From CAIWHR01 sp963726775 (GTDB lineage Bacteria; Pseudomonadota; Gammaproteobacteria; Burkholderiales; Casimicrobiaceae), in NCBI GenBank assembly GCA_963726775.1, contig CAVSDL010000001.1, forward strand, positions 682,001 to 746,000: a stretch of 64,000 nucleotides of DNA, in the 5' to 3' direction. This document shows, one piece after another, positions 48,817 through 57,807 of this stretch. A program made the translations under genes and the position numbers. A model generated the notes under the pieces. That model worked only from the letters and a program-made list of their open reading frames with translations, did not search any database and had not been told where the DNA came from. Position 1 is the stretch's first letter, and each line of letters starts with the position of its first letter.

Positions 48817-49347
48817 TCAGGCGCGCCGTACGTCGTGGACCTCGGCTTCGAGGTCTTGCGCGAAACGGGCGACGTGCTCGCGATCGGATTCCAGGACGCA
48901 GTCGGCGACTTCGCGGTACAGCCGGTCACGCTGTGCGTACAGTTCGGTCAGCCGGGCAAGCGGGTCCGCGGTGTTGAGGAGCGGCCGGTGGCGGCTTCTT
49001 CGCGTGCGCTCTCGCAATGTTGCGGGTTCCGCGTGAAGGTAGACCACGGTGCCGTTCGCCCTCAGGCATTCCCGGTTTGTCGCGCGAATTACCGCGCCTC
49101 CGCCCGTGGCGAGCACGATCCCCGTGCGCTGCGCAAGCTCCGCAATGGTGGCCTCCTCCCGGTCGCGGAAGCTGGCCTCGCCTTCGATTTCGAAGATCGT
49201 CGGGATCGAGACGCCCAGCCGGCGCTCGAGGTCGGCATCGGCGTCGATGAAGGTCAGGGCCAGGCGTCGCGCCAGCGCTCGGCCGAGCGTTGACTTGCCT
49301 GCGCCCGGCAGCCCCACCAAGAACAGATTGCTCCGACGCAATTGCAC
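48817..49347 (-). CDS. aroK: Shikimate kinase
   Basis: Phosphorylates shikimate with ATP; 176 aa from the GTG at 49347. P-loop GLPGAGKSTLGRALA, shikimate-binding DADADLERRLGVSI and FRDREEATI, and VLATGGGAVIR are all present, with the lid RRSRHRPLL. A -10-like TACAAT (49359-49354) ends 7 bp before the GTG, so the message may be leaderless; an ATG-less longer frame exists upstream. Operon with aroB. Confidence 0.93.
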   Translation of the reverse strand: MQLRRSNLFLVGLPGAGKSTLGRALARRLALTFIDADADLERRLGVSIPTIFEIEGEASFRDREEATIAELAQRTGIVLATGGGAVIRATNRECLRANGTVVYLHAEPATLRERTRRSRHRPLLNTADPLARLTELYAQRDRLYREVADCVLESDREHVARFAQDLEAEVHDVRRA

Positions 49348-49483
49348 CGCAGCATTGTAGTGGAATCGCCGTCGCCGCACGAGCGACCGCCACCCCTGGA
49401 AATCGGATCCGTCGCCCGCATGCGGCGCGCGTCACCCGTCTTCTAGCGCGCGGCGGCTTCGCCTTGCGCTCCGGGAATTCGCG

Positions 49484-51739
49484 TCACTTGATCGCGTTGA
49501 CCGATTCCTTGACGATCCGCGGCGTAAGAAAGATCAGGAGCTCGGTCTTCTCGCTCGCGCGGCCGGTCGTCTTGAACAGGTAGCCGATAAACGGAAAATC
49601 GCCCAGGAAAGGCACCTTCTCGACCGTGTTGGTGATCGCATCCTCGAAGATGCCGCCGATCACGGCGGTGTCGCCATTGTTCACGGCGATCTGCGTGATC
49701 ACATTCCGCGTATCGATGGCAGGGACGAATCCGCCGCCCTGGACGGGCACCAGCTGCCCGACCGCATCCTTCTTGATTTCGACCGTCATGATGATCCGGC
49801 CGTCGGGGGTTATCTGCGGCGTGACATCGAGCGCCAGCGTGGCCTTCTTGAAGGTCACCGTCGCGGGCTGATTGTTCGAACCCGGCGTCACATACGGGAT
49901 TTCGGTGCCCTGCTCGATATGCGCCTTCTGGCTGTCCTGGGTGACCACGCGCGGACTCGAAACGACCTTGCCGCGGTTGTCCGACTCCAGCGCCGAGAGC
50001 TCGAGGTTGATGAGGTTTCCGCTGCCGAGGTTGATCAGCGTCAGCGCAAGCTGGCCGGCGGGGTTGATGACCGGCAGATTCACGTTGAGCTGCGGCTGAT
50101 CCGAGTAGCCGGGCGTCGCGATTCCGGATGCCAGCTCGAAAGGCGTCTGCGTGCGCGTATCGCGGATGAGCTTGTCACCCTCGAGATGGACCACCGGCTG
50201 GGTGGCGAGGCTGCCGCCCTGCCCGACCGCGTATTTCTTGTTGATCGTGAAGCCCGTCTGCGCCGCGAAGCGCACGCCGAGCTGCTTGCTGAACTTGTCA
50301 CTGGCGATGACGATACGCGCTTCGATCTGCACCTGCCGGATGGCCGTATCGATCTGCCGGATGATCTTCCGGACTTCCTCGAGGCGCGCCGCGGTATCGG
50401 TCACGAACAGGATATTGGTGCGCGGATCGACCAGCGCGACGCCCCGCTTGGACAGGATGGAGCCCTGCCCGCCGGTGGTCGCGGTCTGCCCGGCGCCGGC
50501 CCCGAATTGCTGCTGCCGATTGGTGGTGATCAGCCGTTCCAGGTCGGACGCCTTGATGTAGTTCAGCTGGAACGATTCCATCACCAGCGGTTCGAGCTCG
50601 CTGATCTGCAGCTGCGTTTCGAGCGCCTGACGTTCCTTCAGCGCAAGCTCCTCGCGCGGCGCGATCAGAACGACATTGCCGTTCTTGCGCATGTCGAGAC
50701 CCTTGGTCTGCATGATGATGTCGAGCGCCTGATCCCAGGGGATGTCCTTCAGCCGCAGCGTCAGGCTTCCCGTCACGGTATCGCTGGTAATGATGTTGAG
50801 GCCCGTGAAATCGGCGATCACCTGCAGCACCGCCCGCACTTCGACGTTCTGGAAGTTGAGCGAGAGTTTCTCGCCCTTGTAGCCCTGTTTGGAGCCCTGG
50901 ATCAGCTTGTTCGGATCCTCCACGATGGCCTTGACCTCGAGGATGAACCGGTTGTCGGTCTGGTACGCCGAGTGTTCCCAGATACCCTTCGGCTCGATCA
51001 CCATCCGCGCGTTGCCGCCCTGGTTGAACGTTTCGACGGCCACGACGGGCGTGCCGAAATCCTGCACGTCGAGCCGGCGCTCGAGGTTACGCGGGAGCGT
51101 GGTCTTGATGAAGTCGACGATCAGGGTCTTTCCCTGCTGGCGGATGTCGATGCCGGTCGAGTTGTCCGACAGGTCCACGACGATCCGGCCTTCGCCGTTC
51201 GGGCCGCGCCGGAAATCGACGTCGCGCAGCGCGTTCACGACATCGCCGGGACGCGCTTCGGCAAAACGCTGCACCACCTGGGGCTTTGCGTCCTGCTGAT
51301 TGCTCTGGTCAAAGAGCGTAACCAGGACCGCATTGCCTTCGACCTGGGTCGAGAACGTCTGCGGCCTGTTGAGGTTGAACACCACGCGCGTCCGGCTTCC
51401 GGACTGGATCACGTTGAGGCTGCGCAACGCCGGATCTTCGATCAAGCGCTGAGTGCTGCCGAGCCCGTTGCCGGTATCGAGGAAATCGAGCGCGATCCGG
51501 GGCGGGCTCGCGATCGCAAATCCGGCCGGCGGATTCGCCGGTGGCGCCTTCAGCGTGAATTTGACGATCGTGTTGCCGGACGTGCCCTTCGATACCGTCA
51601 GTGCGTCGATACTGTTGGCAGCCTGCGCGAATGCCGCGCCGGATCCGGCCAACGCCAGCGCAGCGATAAGCCACGCGAACGCACCACGGGCCGCACGACC
51701 CCGCGACGCGATGGTGTCTAGCCAAACGAACGCGCTCAT
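49484..51739 (-). CDS. pilQ: Type IV pilus secretin PilQ
   Basis: Outer-membrane secretin pore for the type IV pilus, 751 aa. Signal peptide (WLIAALALAGSGAAFAQA), two AMIN peptidoglycan-binding repeats (about 40-270), an STN/N0 domain (KLSLNFQNVEVRAVLQVIADF), N1 domain, and the C-terminal secretin domain ending with the VPFLGDFPFIGYLFK block and LIFLTPRIV. Overlaps pilP by 4 bp. Confidence 0.96.
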   Translation of the reverse strand: MSAFVWLDTIASRGRAARGAFAWLIAALALAGSGAAFAQAANSIDALTVSKGTSGNTIVKFTLKAPPANPPAGFAIASPPRIALDFLDTGNGLGSTQRLIEDPALRSLNVIQSGSRTRVVFNLNRPQTFSTQVEGNAVLVTLFDQSNQQDAKPQVVQRFAEARPGDVVNALRDVDFRRGPNGEGRIVVDLSDNSTGIDIRQQGKTLIVDFIKTTLPRNLERRLDVQDFGTPVVAVETFNQGGNARMVIEPKGIWEHSAYQTDNRFILEVKAIVEDPNKLIQGSKQGYKGEKLSLNFQNVEVRAVLQVIADFTGLNIITSDTVTGSLTLRLKDIPWDQALDIIMQTKGLDMRKNGNVVLIAPREELALKERQALETQLQISELEPLVMESFQLNYIKASDLERLITTNRQQQFGAGAGQTATTGGQGSILSKRGVALVDPRTNILFVTDTAARLEEVRKIIRQIDTAIRQVQIEARIVIASDKFSKQLGVRFAAQTGFTINKKYAVGQGGSLATQPVVHLEGDKLIRDTRTQTPFELASGIATPGYSDQPQLNVNLPVINPAGQLALTLINLGSGNLINLELSALESDNRGKVVSSPRVVTQDSQKAHIEQGTEIPYVTPGSNNQPATVTFKKATLALDVTPQITPDGRIIMTVEIKKDAVGQLVPVQGGGFVPAIDTRNVITQIAVNNGDTAVIGGIFEDAITNTVEKVPFLGDFPFIGYLFKTTGRASEKTELLIFLTPRIVKESVNAIK

Positions 51740-52272
51740 TTTCTTCGCTCCTGTGTCTTGGCATCGGCCTGGATAAGGTGCAGCGAGCTGGACCGCTCGG
51801 TCCAGTCGCCCGCCCCGTCCTGTACCAGCTCCTTGAGACGGATTTCGCCGTCGGTGACGTCGACGATCACACCGTAATTCTGCCCGAGGTAGTTGCCCTG
51901 GCGCACCTGGTAAAGATCTCTTTCCGGCGTGCGCACAAGCGCGTAGGCCGTCCTGCCCTTCTCGAGCGTCCCGACCATGTTGAGCGCCTCCAGCGGGTAC
52001 GCCTCGAGGGGCTCCTTGCGCCGCGCGATGTCGGGGGCCAGCTTGCTCCCGCCCTTGGAAGGTTCGATCTTCCGCGGCTTGAACGGGTCAGGCAGGTCGA
52101 ATGCATTGTAGGCAAACGGCTCGTACGGTTTCATCTGCGGCAGCGGATCGAGCTTGCCCTTGACGCCCTTGCCCTGGTCGGCCATCCAGGCACGCAGGTC
52201 CTGATGGCTCTCTCCACCGCACCCGGCAAGGACGAACACCATGCCTGCCACAAGTGTCAGCCAGGGTTTCAT
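51736..52272 (-). CDS. pilP: Type IV pilus lipoprotein PilP
   Basis: 178-aa inner-membrane lipoprotein linking the PilMNO platform to PilQ. Lipobox LAGC near residue 18, a disordered proline-containing region (LPDPFKP), then the PilP beta domain (LEALNMVGTLEKGRTAYALV; VRQGNYLGQNYGVIVDV). Overlaps pilO and pilQ by 4 bp each. Confidence 0.95.
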   Translation of the reverse strand: MKPWLTLVAGMVFVLAGCGGESHQDLRAWMADQGKGVKGKLDPLPQMKPYEPFAYNAFDLPDPFKPRKIEPSKGGSKLAPDIARRKEPLEAYPLEALNMVGTLEKGRTAYALVRTPERDLYQVRQGNYLGQNYGVIVDVTDGEIRLKELVQDGAGDWTERSSSLHLIQADAKTQERRK

Positions 52273-52901
52273 TTCTTGCCCTTCTCCTTCGCATCTTTGG
52301 CCGCCTTGCGCTGCTTTGCCATTTCCTCTTCGTCGAGGTAGCGGTAGGTCTTGGCGACCGCTTCCATCGACAGCACGCCCTTGTCATTGTTGATCGCGAC
52401 ATCGTTCAGGGTCACGATTCGCGGCAACTGTGCGACATCGCTCGCGAACGCGCCCATGTCGTGATAGTTACCCGTAATCCTGACGTTGATCGGCAGCTCC
52501 GCATAGAACTCGGCCATTCGCTCCTGGGCGGCCGGCTTGAACAGCTCGAACTGCAACCCCCGGCCGAGGCCCGCCTGGTTGATGTCCGTCAACAGGGCGT
52601 CCATTTCCGCGCGGTTCGGGAGTTGCTTCAGCAGCGCTCCAAACGACTGCTCCACTTCCGACAACTGCTGGACGTACAGCTCGAAATTGATCGCCTTGCC
52701 CTTTTTCGAGGTGTACTGTTCCTTCAGCTTCGCTTCGTCCTGTTTCGCGAGGTCGAGCGCGTCGTACTGGTCCTTCCAGACGAAAAACGCGCCCGCGACG
52801 AGAACCGCCGCGAACAGGAATGCAAGCACCATGACCTTGGGCAGCACCTGCCAATTGCCGACGTCCCGAAAATTGAGCCGGCGGATGTCGTCGAGCGTCA
52901 T
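52269..52901 (-). CDS. pilO: Type IV pilus assembly protein PilO
   Basis: 210-aa bitopic membrane protein: a short cytoplasmic part, one transmembrane helix (VMVLAFLFAAVLVAGAFFVW), coiled coil, and ferredoxin-like periplasmic domain (LPNRAEMDALLTDINQAGLG; LPINVRITGNYHDMGAFASDVAQL). Pairs with PilN. The C-terminal tail is very Lys-rich. 4-bp overlaps on both sides. Confidence 0.95.
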   Translation of the reverse strand: MTLDDIRRLNFRDVGNWQVLPKVMVLAFLFAAVLVAGAFFVWKDQYDALDLAKQDEAKLKEQYTSKKGKAINFELYVQQLSEVEQSFGALLKQLPNRAEMDALLTDINQAGLGRGLQFELFKPAAQERMAEFYAELPINVRITGNYHDMGAFASDVAQLPRIVTLNDVAINNDKGVLSMEAVAKTYRYLDEEEMAKQRKAAKDAKEKGKK

Positions 52902-53527
52902 GCCTTGGCTCCTTTCGCCGCCGGGGCAGGCGGCGCCGTCTTGGCGGGCGGCGCACTTTTGGCCTCCGGAGGCGGCGCGGCCCGCTTGACCTGGAAGTTG
53001 AGCGTGAACTCGTTGACGCGCGTGTCCTTGGCGTTAGGCAGCGGCACCGCCTTGATCTCGACCAGCTCGGGCTGTGAAAGCCACGGCGATGCCTCGATGT
53101 TGCGCATCAGCGTCGAGACGCGCGCGTTGGACTGGGCGTAGCCGATCGCGGTGACCTTGGTTCCGACCTGCTTCAGAGAGCGGAGGTAGACTCCATCCGG
53201 AAGTTGCCGAACCATCTGATCCACCAGATGCACGGCCTCGGTGCGGTTGGTCTGCAGCGTCTCGACCACCTGCTTTCGCGCGAGCAGCTGCTGGGTCTGT
53301 TCCCGCAGCCTGTCTATTTCCTTGATCTGTTCGTCCAGCCGCGCGATCTCGTCCTTGAGCAGCTTGTTGCGGCTCAGCTGGTTGTCGATCTGGGCGGCAA
53401 AGATCACGTACACCAGCCCGACCACGGCGGCACCCAGGACGGCGAGCCCGATCGCGATCGAGATGAACTGGCGCTGACGCGCCTGCCGCTTCTGCTCGCG
53501 GTGGGGCAGCAGGTTGATGCGTATCAT
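52898..53527 (-). CDS. pilN: Type IV pilus assembly protein PilN
   Basis: 209-aa inner-membrane protein. The N-terminal MIRINLLPHREQKRQARQ is the peptide that docks into PilM; a transmembrane helix (about 24-45), coiled coil and periplasmic domain (LPDGVYLRSLKQVGTKVTAIG) follow. The C-terminal Pro/Ala-rich extension (KRAAPPPEAKSAPPAKTAPP) is longer than in many relatives. Confidence 0.95.
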   Translation of the reverse strand: MIRINLLPHREQKRQARQRQFISIAIGLAVLGAAVVGLVYVIFAAQIDNQLSRNKLLKDEIARLDEQIKEIDRLREQTQQLLARKQVVETLQTNRTEAVHLVDQMVRQLPDGVYLRSLKQVGTKVTAIGYAQSNARVSTLMRNIEASPWLSQPELVEIKAVPLPNAKDTRVNEFTLNFQVKRAAPPPEAKSAPPAKTAPPAPAAKGAKA

Positions 53528-54615
53528 TCGAAGCTCCGCATCGCCAGCCCGCAGGCGATCAGCAGCAACGGCGCATCCTGCGCGAGCTGCCGCGGCCGAA
53601 TGGTGTCGGCGGTCGCCATGCTCGCGAAGGGGTTGGCGACGATCGTCGCCACACCGGCGCGTTTGGCGACCAATTCGTCCAGTCCGGGCAGCAGCGCGCC
53701 GCCGCCCGCGAGCACGATTTGGTCAACCTGATTGTACGATGTCGATGTGAAAAAGAACTGCAGCGCCCGGGTAACCTCGAGCGCCAGGGTCTCCATGAAG
53801 GGCTGGAGCACGTCCGCGTCGTAGTTCTCGGGCAATCCCTGATTCTTCTTCGCGGACTCGGCCTCGTCGGGGGACAGGTTGAACGCACGCTGGATGTCGT
53901 AGGTCAGCTGGTTTCCGCCGAACGCCTGGTCGCGGGAGAACAGGAACTGGTCGTTGCGCAGAACGTAGAAATGGGTGACGTGCGCACCGATGTCGACGAG
54001 AGCGATGTTCTGGTCGCGGCCGTTGGCCGGCAGCGAAGGGGCAATCAGACGGAACGCTTCCTGGGTCGCGTAACTCTCGGCATCCATCACCCGCGGTTTG
54101 AGGCCGGCCGATTCGGCAACCGCGACGCGATCCTCGACCTTCTCCTTGCGGGAGGCCGCGATCAGTATTTCGACTTCATCGGGGTTGTTCGGCGCCGGGC
54201 CGAGAATCTGGAAATCGAGGTTCACTTCGTCCAGCGCGAACGGAATGTACTGGTTCGCCTCTGCTTCGACGGTGAGTTCCAGGTCCCCCTCGGTCTGCCC
54301 GGAAGGAACCACGATCTTCTTCGTGATCACCATTGCCGCGGGAAGCGCAAGGGCGACGCTCCGGTTTCGGCTGCCAAGGCGCTTCCATGCGCGCCTGATG
54401 CCGTCGCTCACCTGGTCCAGATTGGCGATGTTGCCGTCGGTGACGACGTCCTTGGGCAACGTCTCGACCACATACCGCTCGAGACGACGCACGCCCTTGC
54501 CTGCATCGGCGAGCTCGACCATCTTGATCGAGGTCGAACTGATGTCGACGCCGATCAGCGCTGGCGACTTCGTCGAGAAGAAGTCCAGGGCCAAACCAAG
54601 TTTTTCAGCAATCAT
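53524..54615 (-). CDS. pilM: Type IV pilus assembly protein PilM
   Basis: Actin-like cytoplasmic ATPase-fold protein that binds PilN, 363 aa. LIGVDISSTSIKMVEL is the phosphate-1 motif, NIALVDIGAHVTHFYV phosphate-2, and IVLAGGGALLPGLDELV the adenosine motif. The ATG at 54615 has AAGG at good spacing and is preferred over a GTG at 54639. It heads the pilMNOPQ operon, divergent from the PBP1A gene. Confidence 0.95.
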   Translation of the reverse strand: MIAEKLGLALDFFSTKSPALIGVDISSTSIKMVELADAGKGVRRLERYVVETLPKDVVTDGNIANLDQVSDGIRRAWKRLGSRNRSVALALPAAMVITKKIVVPSGQTEGDLELTVEAEANQYIPFALDEVNLDFQILGPAPNNPDEVEILIAASRKEKVEDRVAVAESAGLKPRVMDAESYATQEAFRLIAPSLPANGRDQNIALVDIGAHVTHFYVLRNDQFLFSRDQAFGGNQLTYDIQRAFNLSPDEAESAKKNQGLPENYDADVLQPFMETLALEVTRALQFFFTSTSYNQVDQIVLAGGGALLPGLDELVAKRAGVATIVANPFASMATADTIRPRQLAQDAPLLLIACGLAMRSFE

Positions 54616-54713
54616 GGGAGCCTTAGGCGCAATGCTCACAATTTACATTAAAGGTTGGCAGCAAGTATGAATCTTGTCAAATTGTTTTGCCTGGGCCGAA
54701 TGCTTTGTTGCAA

Positions 54714-54733
54714 CCCCGCCTATAATTGCGGGG
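54714..54733 (+). promoter_or_regulatory. PBP1A promoter: consensus -10 inside an inverted repeat
   Basis: A perfect TATAAT (54721-54726) lies between CCCCGC (54714-54719) and GCGGGG (54728-54733), a 6-bp dyad with 8-bp centre. It is about 40 bp before the mrcA ATG. No clear -35 is seen. The dyad may be an operator or a DNA hairpin. Confidence 0.55.
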
Positions 54734-54767
54734 GGCATCCCTCTCCTCCAGCAAGTTTTATTCCTCC

Positions 54768-57083
54768 ATGCTAAAACGGTGGCTCCTTTATGTCGGGTCC
54801 GTCCTGCTTGGCTTGGCGGTCGTTGGCGGCCTCCTGGGCGCCTTCATCCTGGCCCTGCTTTATCCGACGTTGCCTTCCCTCGAAAGCCTGACCGATTACC
54901 AGCCCAAGATCCCGCTCCGGATCGTCTCGGCGGAGGGCGACCTGCTGGGCGAGTTCGGGGAGGAACGCCGCGCCGTCGTGACTATCGCGGACGTGCCGGA
55001 TGTGATGAGAAAGGCCATTTTAGCGGCCGAAGATGAGCGTTTCTATACGCATGGGGGTGTGGACTACATCAGTGTACTCAGGGCTGCGGCAACCAATCTC
55101 GCCAGTGGATCCCAGCAGGGTGCCGGCACGATCACGATGCAGGTCGCCCGCAATTTTTTCCTCACCCGGGAAAAAACCGTCACCCGCAAGGTTCGCGAAG
55201 TCCTGCTGGCCTGGAAAATCGAGGCCAACATGACCAAGGACGAGATTCTCCAGCTTTACATCAACCAGATCTTTCTCGGCCAGCGAGCCTACGGTTTCGC
55301 GGCCGCCGCGCAGATATATTTCGGCAAGCTCCTCAAGGACGTCACCGCCGCCGAGGCCGCCATGCTGGCCGGGCTGCCCAAGGCCCCGTCGGCCTATAAC
55401 CCCGTCACCAACCCGCGGCGAGCCAAGACCCGGCAGCTCTACGTGTTGCGAAGGATGCATGATCTCCGTTTCATCGACGACGATCAGTATCGGGAAGCAC
55501 AAAGTGCGCCACTGGCCGTTCGCGCAGGATTGCGGGAGGTCGTCCCGACGCATGCGGAATACGTCGCCGAGATGGCGCGGCAAGTCGTATTCGAGGCCTA
55601 CGGCGAGGACGCCTATACCAAGGGGCTCACTGTCCGTACGACGATTCGCAAGGCCGACCAGGAGGCCGCGTATGCTGCACTGCGGCGCGGGGTGCTGGAC
55701 TACGACAGACGCCACGGATACCGGGGCCCCGAGTCCCACGTCAGCCTGCCGGACGACCCGGTCGAGCACGAGGCGGCGCTGGAGCGGGTCTTCCAGGAAA
55801 CGTCAGAAAGCGACGGCCTCGCGCCGGCCGTCGTGCTGGAAGCGACGCCCGCCGAGGTCAAGGCGCTCCTTGCGGACGGCGAGACCATCCAGATTAGCGG
55901 CGACGGACTCAGGTTCGCAGCCCGGTTCCTCGGCGACAAGGCGGCGACGCCAACGAGGATCCGGCGCGGGGCCGTGATTCGCGTCATGCGCGAGGACAAG
56001 GGGCGCTGGGGCATCGCCCAGATGCCGCAGGCCGAATCCGCCATTGTCTCGGTGCGCCCCGCGGACGGCGCATTGCTGGCACTGGTCGGTGGCTTCGACT
56101 TCGAACGAAGCAAATTCAACCATGTGACCCAGGCCCAGCGCCAACCAGGGTCGGCGTTCAAGCCCTTCATCTATTCGGCGGCCTTGGAAAAGGGCTTTAC
56201 GCCGGCGACGGTCGTCAACGATGCGCCGTTTTTCGTTCCGGCCGACAAGGCCGGAGGCGAGGACTGGGAACCCAAGAATTACGACGGCAAATTCGAAGGC
56301 CCGATGCGCGTGCGCGCGGCCCTCGCCAAGTCGAAGAACCTCGTGACCGTTCGCGTGCTGCAGGCAATCGGCCCTCAGTACGCTCAGGACTACATCGCGC
56401 GCTTCGGCTTCGACCCCAGGCTGCATCCACCCTATCTGACCATGGGACTGGGCGCCGGCTCGGCAACACCGCTGCAGATGGTCAGCGCCTACGCGATCTT
56501 CGCCAACGGCGGCTATCGCGTGACGCCTTACCTGATCGCGAGGATCGTCGACGCCAAGGGAAATGTGCTGTCGGAAGCAACGCCGACGGTCGCCGGCGAG
56601 AACGCCGAACGGGCGGTCGACCCGCGCAATGCGTGGATCATGACGTCTCTGCTGAAGGACGTCGTACGCGTGGGCACGGCGACGCGCGCGTTGTCGCTCA
56701 ACAGAGCCGATCTTGCCGGCAAGACGGGCACGACCAACGAGTATGTCGATGCCTGGTTCTGCGGTTTCAATGCGGCAATCGTCGGCGTATCGTGGATCGG
56801 GTTCGACCAGCCAAGGACGCTCGGCACCAATGAAACGGGTGCCGTGGCGGCGCTGCCGATCTGGATCTCGTACATGGCGAAGGTGCTGAAGGGGACCCCC
56901 GAGGCGGACCTGCCGATGCCCGACGGGGTCATCGCGGCCAGGATCAATGTCGACTCGGGCCTGCGCGACGACAGCGGTGGAATCACCGAATACTTCTACG
57001 CGGAGTTCCCCCCGCGCGGCCGCGACGATGGCATGTCGGCAACAGGCGCGCCGGGCAAAGATATCCGCGACCAACTGTTCTGA
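54768..57083 (+). CDS. mrcA: Penicillin-binding protein 1A
   Basis: Bifunctional peptidoglycan synthase, 771 aa. N-terminal transmembrane anchor (about 5-32), GT51 glycosyltransferase with catalytic Glu88 in AAEDERFYTHGGVDY, then an OB-like insert and transpeptidase with Ser462 in QPGSAFKPF, SKN in AKSKNLVTV and KTGTTNEYVDAWFCG. The ATG at 54768 begins the anchor. It is divergent from pilM, the common arrangement in beta- and gammaproteobacteria. Confidence 0.96.
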   Translation: MLKRWLLYVGSVLLGLAVVGGLLGAFILALLYPTLPSLESLTDYQPKIPLRIVSAEGDLLGEFGEERRAVVTIADVPDVMRKAILAAEDERFYTHGGVDYISVLRAAATNLASGSQQGAGTITMQVARNFFLTREKTVTRKVREVLLAWKIEANMTKDEILQLYINQIFLGQRAYGFAAAAQIYFGKLLKDVTAAEAAMLAGLPKAPSAYNPVTNPRRAKTRQLYVLRRMHDLRFIDDDQYREAQSAPLAVRAGLREVVPTHAEYVAEMARQVVFEAYGEDAYTKGLTVRTTIRKADQEAAYAALRRGVLDYDRRHGYRGPESHVSLPDDPVEHEAALERVFQETSESDGLAPAVVLEATPAEVKALLADGETIQISGDGLRFAARFLGDKAATPTRIRRGAVIRVMREDKGRWGIAQMPQAESAIVSVRPADGALLALVGGFDFERSKFNHVTQAQRQPGSAFKPFIYSAALEKGFTPATVVNDAPFFVPADKAGGEDWEPKNYDGKFEGPMRVRAALAKSKNLVTVRVLQAIGPQYAQDYIARFGFDPRLHPPYLTMGLGAGSATPLQMVSAYAIFANGGYRVTPYLIARIVDAKGNVLSEATPTVAGENAERAVDPRNAWIMTSLLKDVVRVGTATRALSLNRADLAGKTGTTNEYVDAWFCGFNAAIVGVSWIGFDQPRTLGTNETGAVAALPIWISYMAKVLKGTPEADLPMPDGVIAARINVDSGLRDDSGGITEYFYAEFPPRGRDDGMSATGAPGKDIRDQLF

Positions 57084-57087
57084 CCCT

Positions 57088-57708
57088 ATGGCCCACCGCT
57101 CCCGCGGTCAGGATGCAGGCGCCGATCACGACCGCCGCCTCGGCATGCGTACGCCACAGGACCGTATCCGCATCGCGCAGACGGCAGCCCGCCTCATTGC
57201 CGAACACGGGTTGACGGACTGGTCGCTCGCCAAACGCAAGGCCGTACGGCAACTGATGCTTCCGGTTTCCTCGGCGCTCCCGTCCAACGACGAAATCGAG
57301 GAAGCGCTTTCCAGTTACCATTCGCTGTTCTGCAGTGAAGCGCACGCCGCCAGCCTGCGCCGGCAGCGCGCCGAGGCGTTGGCGTGGATGAAGCGCCTTT
57401 CCGATTGGGAGCCCCTGCTGGTCGGCGGCGTCGCGGCAGGCTGGGCAACGGAGCACAGCGACATCCGGCTGGAGCTCGTTGCCGACAATGCAAAAGCGGT
57501 GGAGATCGCGCTTGCGAATGCCGGCGTGCGCTATGGCGCGCTGCCGCCACGCGACGACGATGCCGGCGCGCAACTGCTCGTCGACACGCCAGACGCCAGC
57601 GTGCGGCTCGACATCCTGACCCCGCACCAGCGGCGCAATCGGCCGCGACGCGACGAAGAGCGGAGGCTTACCGCCGGGGCCGTGGCGGCGCTGCTGGCGG
57701 CAAGGTAG
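57088..57708 (+). CDS. Uncharacterised nucleotidyltransferase-like protein
   Basis: 206-aa protein starting 4 bp after mrcA. The N-terminal half is helical (RIRIAQTAARLIAEHGLTDWSLAKRKAVRQL). The middle LLVGGVAAGWATEHSDIRLEL followed by DNAKAVEIALANAGVRY resembles a small nucleotidyltransferase fold (glycine-rich turn, then a SDIxLxL strand). The usual catalytic acids are only partly recognisable, so activity is uncertain. The stop codon lies inside a REPIN-like repeat, so the natural C-terminus may have been altered. Confidence 0.65.
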   Translation: MAHRSRGQDAGADHDRRLGMRTPQDRIRIAQTAARLIAEHGLTDWSLAKRKAVRQLMLPVSSALPSNDEIEEALSSYHSLFCSEAHAASLRRQRAEALAWMKRLSDWEPLLVGGVAAGWATEHSDIRLELVADNAKAVEIALANAGVRYGALPPRDDDAGAQLLVDTPDASVRLDILTPHQRRNRPRRDEERRLTAGAVAALLAAR

Positions 57709-57778
57709 GGTCAGACCCGGATTTCCAGGCGCTTGGCATCGTCTCGGCAAGACTGAGGAAACCCGAGTCTGACCCTAC
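57705..57778. repeat. REPIN-like inverted repeat
   Basis: Two 22-bp arms, 57705-57726 and 57757-57778, are inverted copies with 20 of 22 matches, each carrying GGGTCAGAC. This motif is known from REP sequences mobilised by RAYT transposases. The 30-bp centre is unlike either arm. After it, CTACTTTCCC is repeated directly (57776-57785, 57788-57797). No RAYT gene is in the window. The element fills the gap between the convergent neighbours. Confidence 0.75.
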
Positions 57779-57807
57779 TTTCCCCTCTACTTTCCCGCTG
57801 CTTTCTG

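Noticed and set aside
49919..51721. Plus-strand open frame of 600 codons
   Set aside because: Antisense to pilQ; composition and lack of motifs mark it as a shadow.
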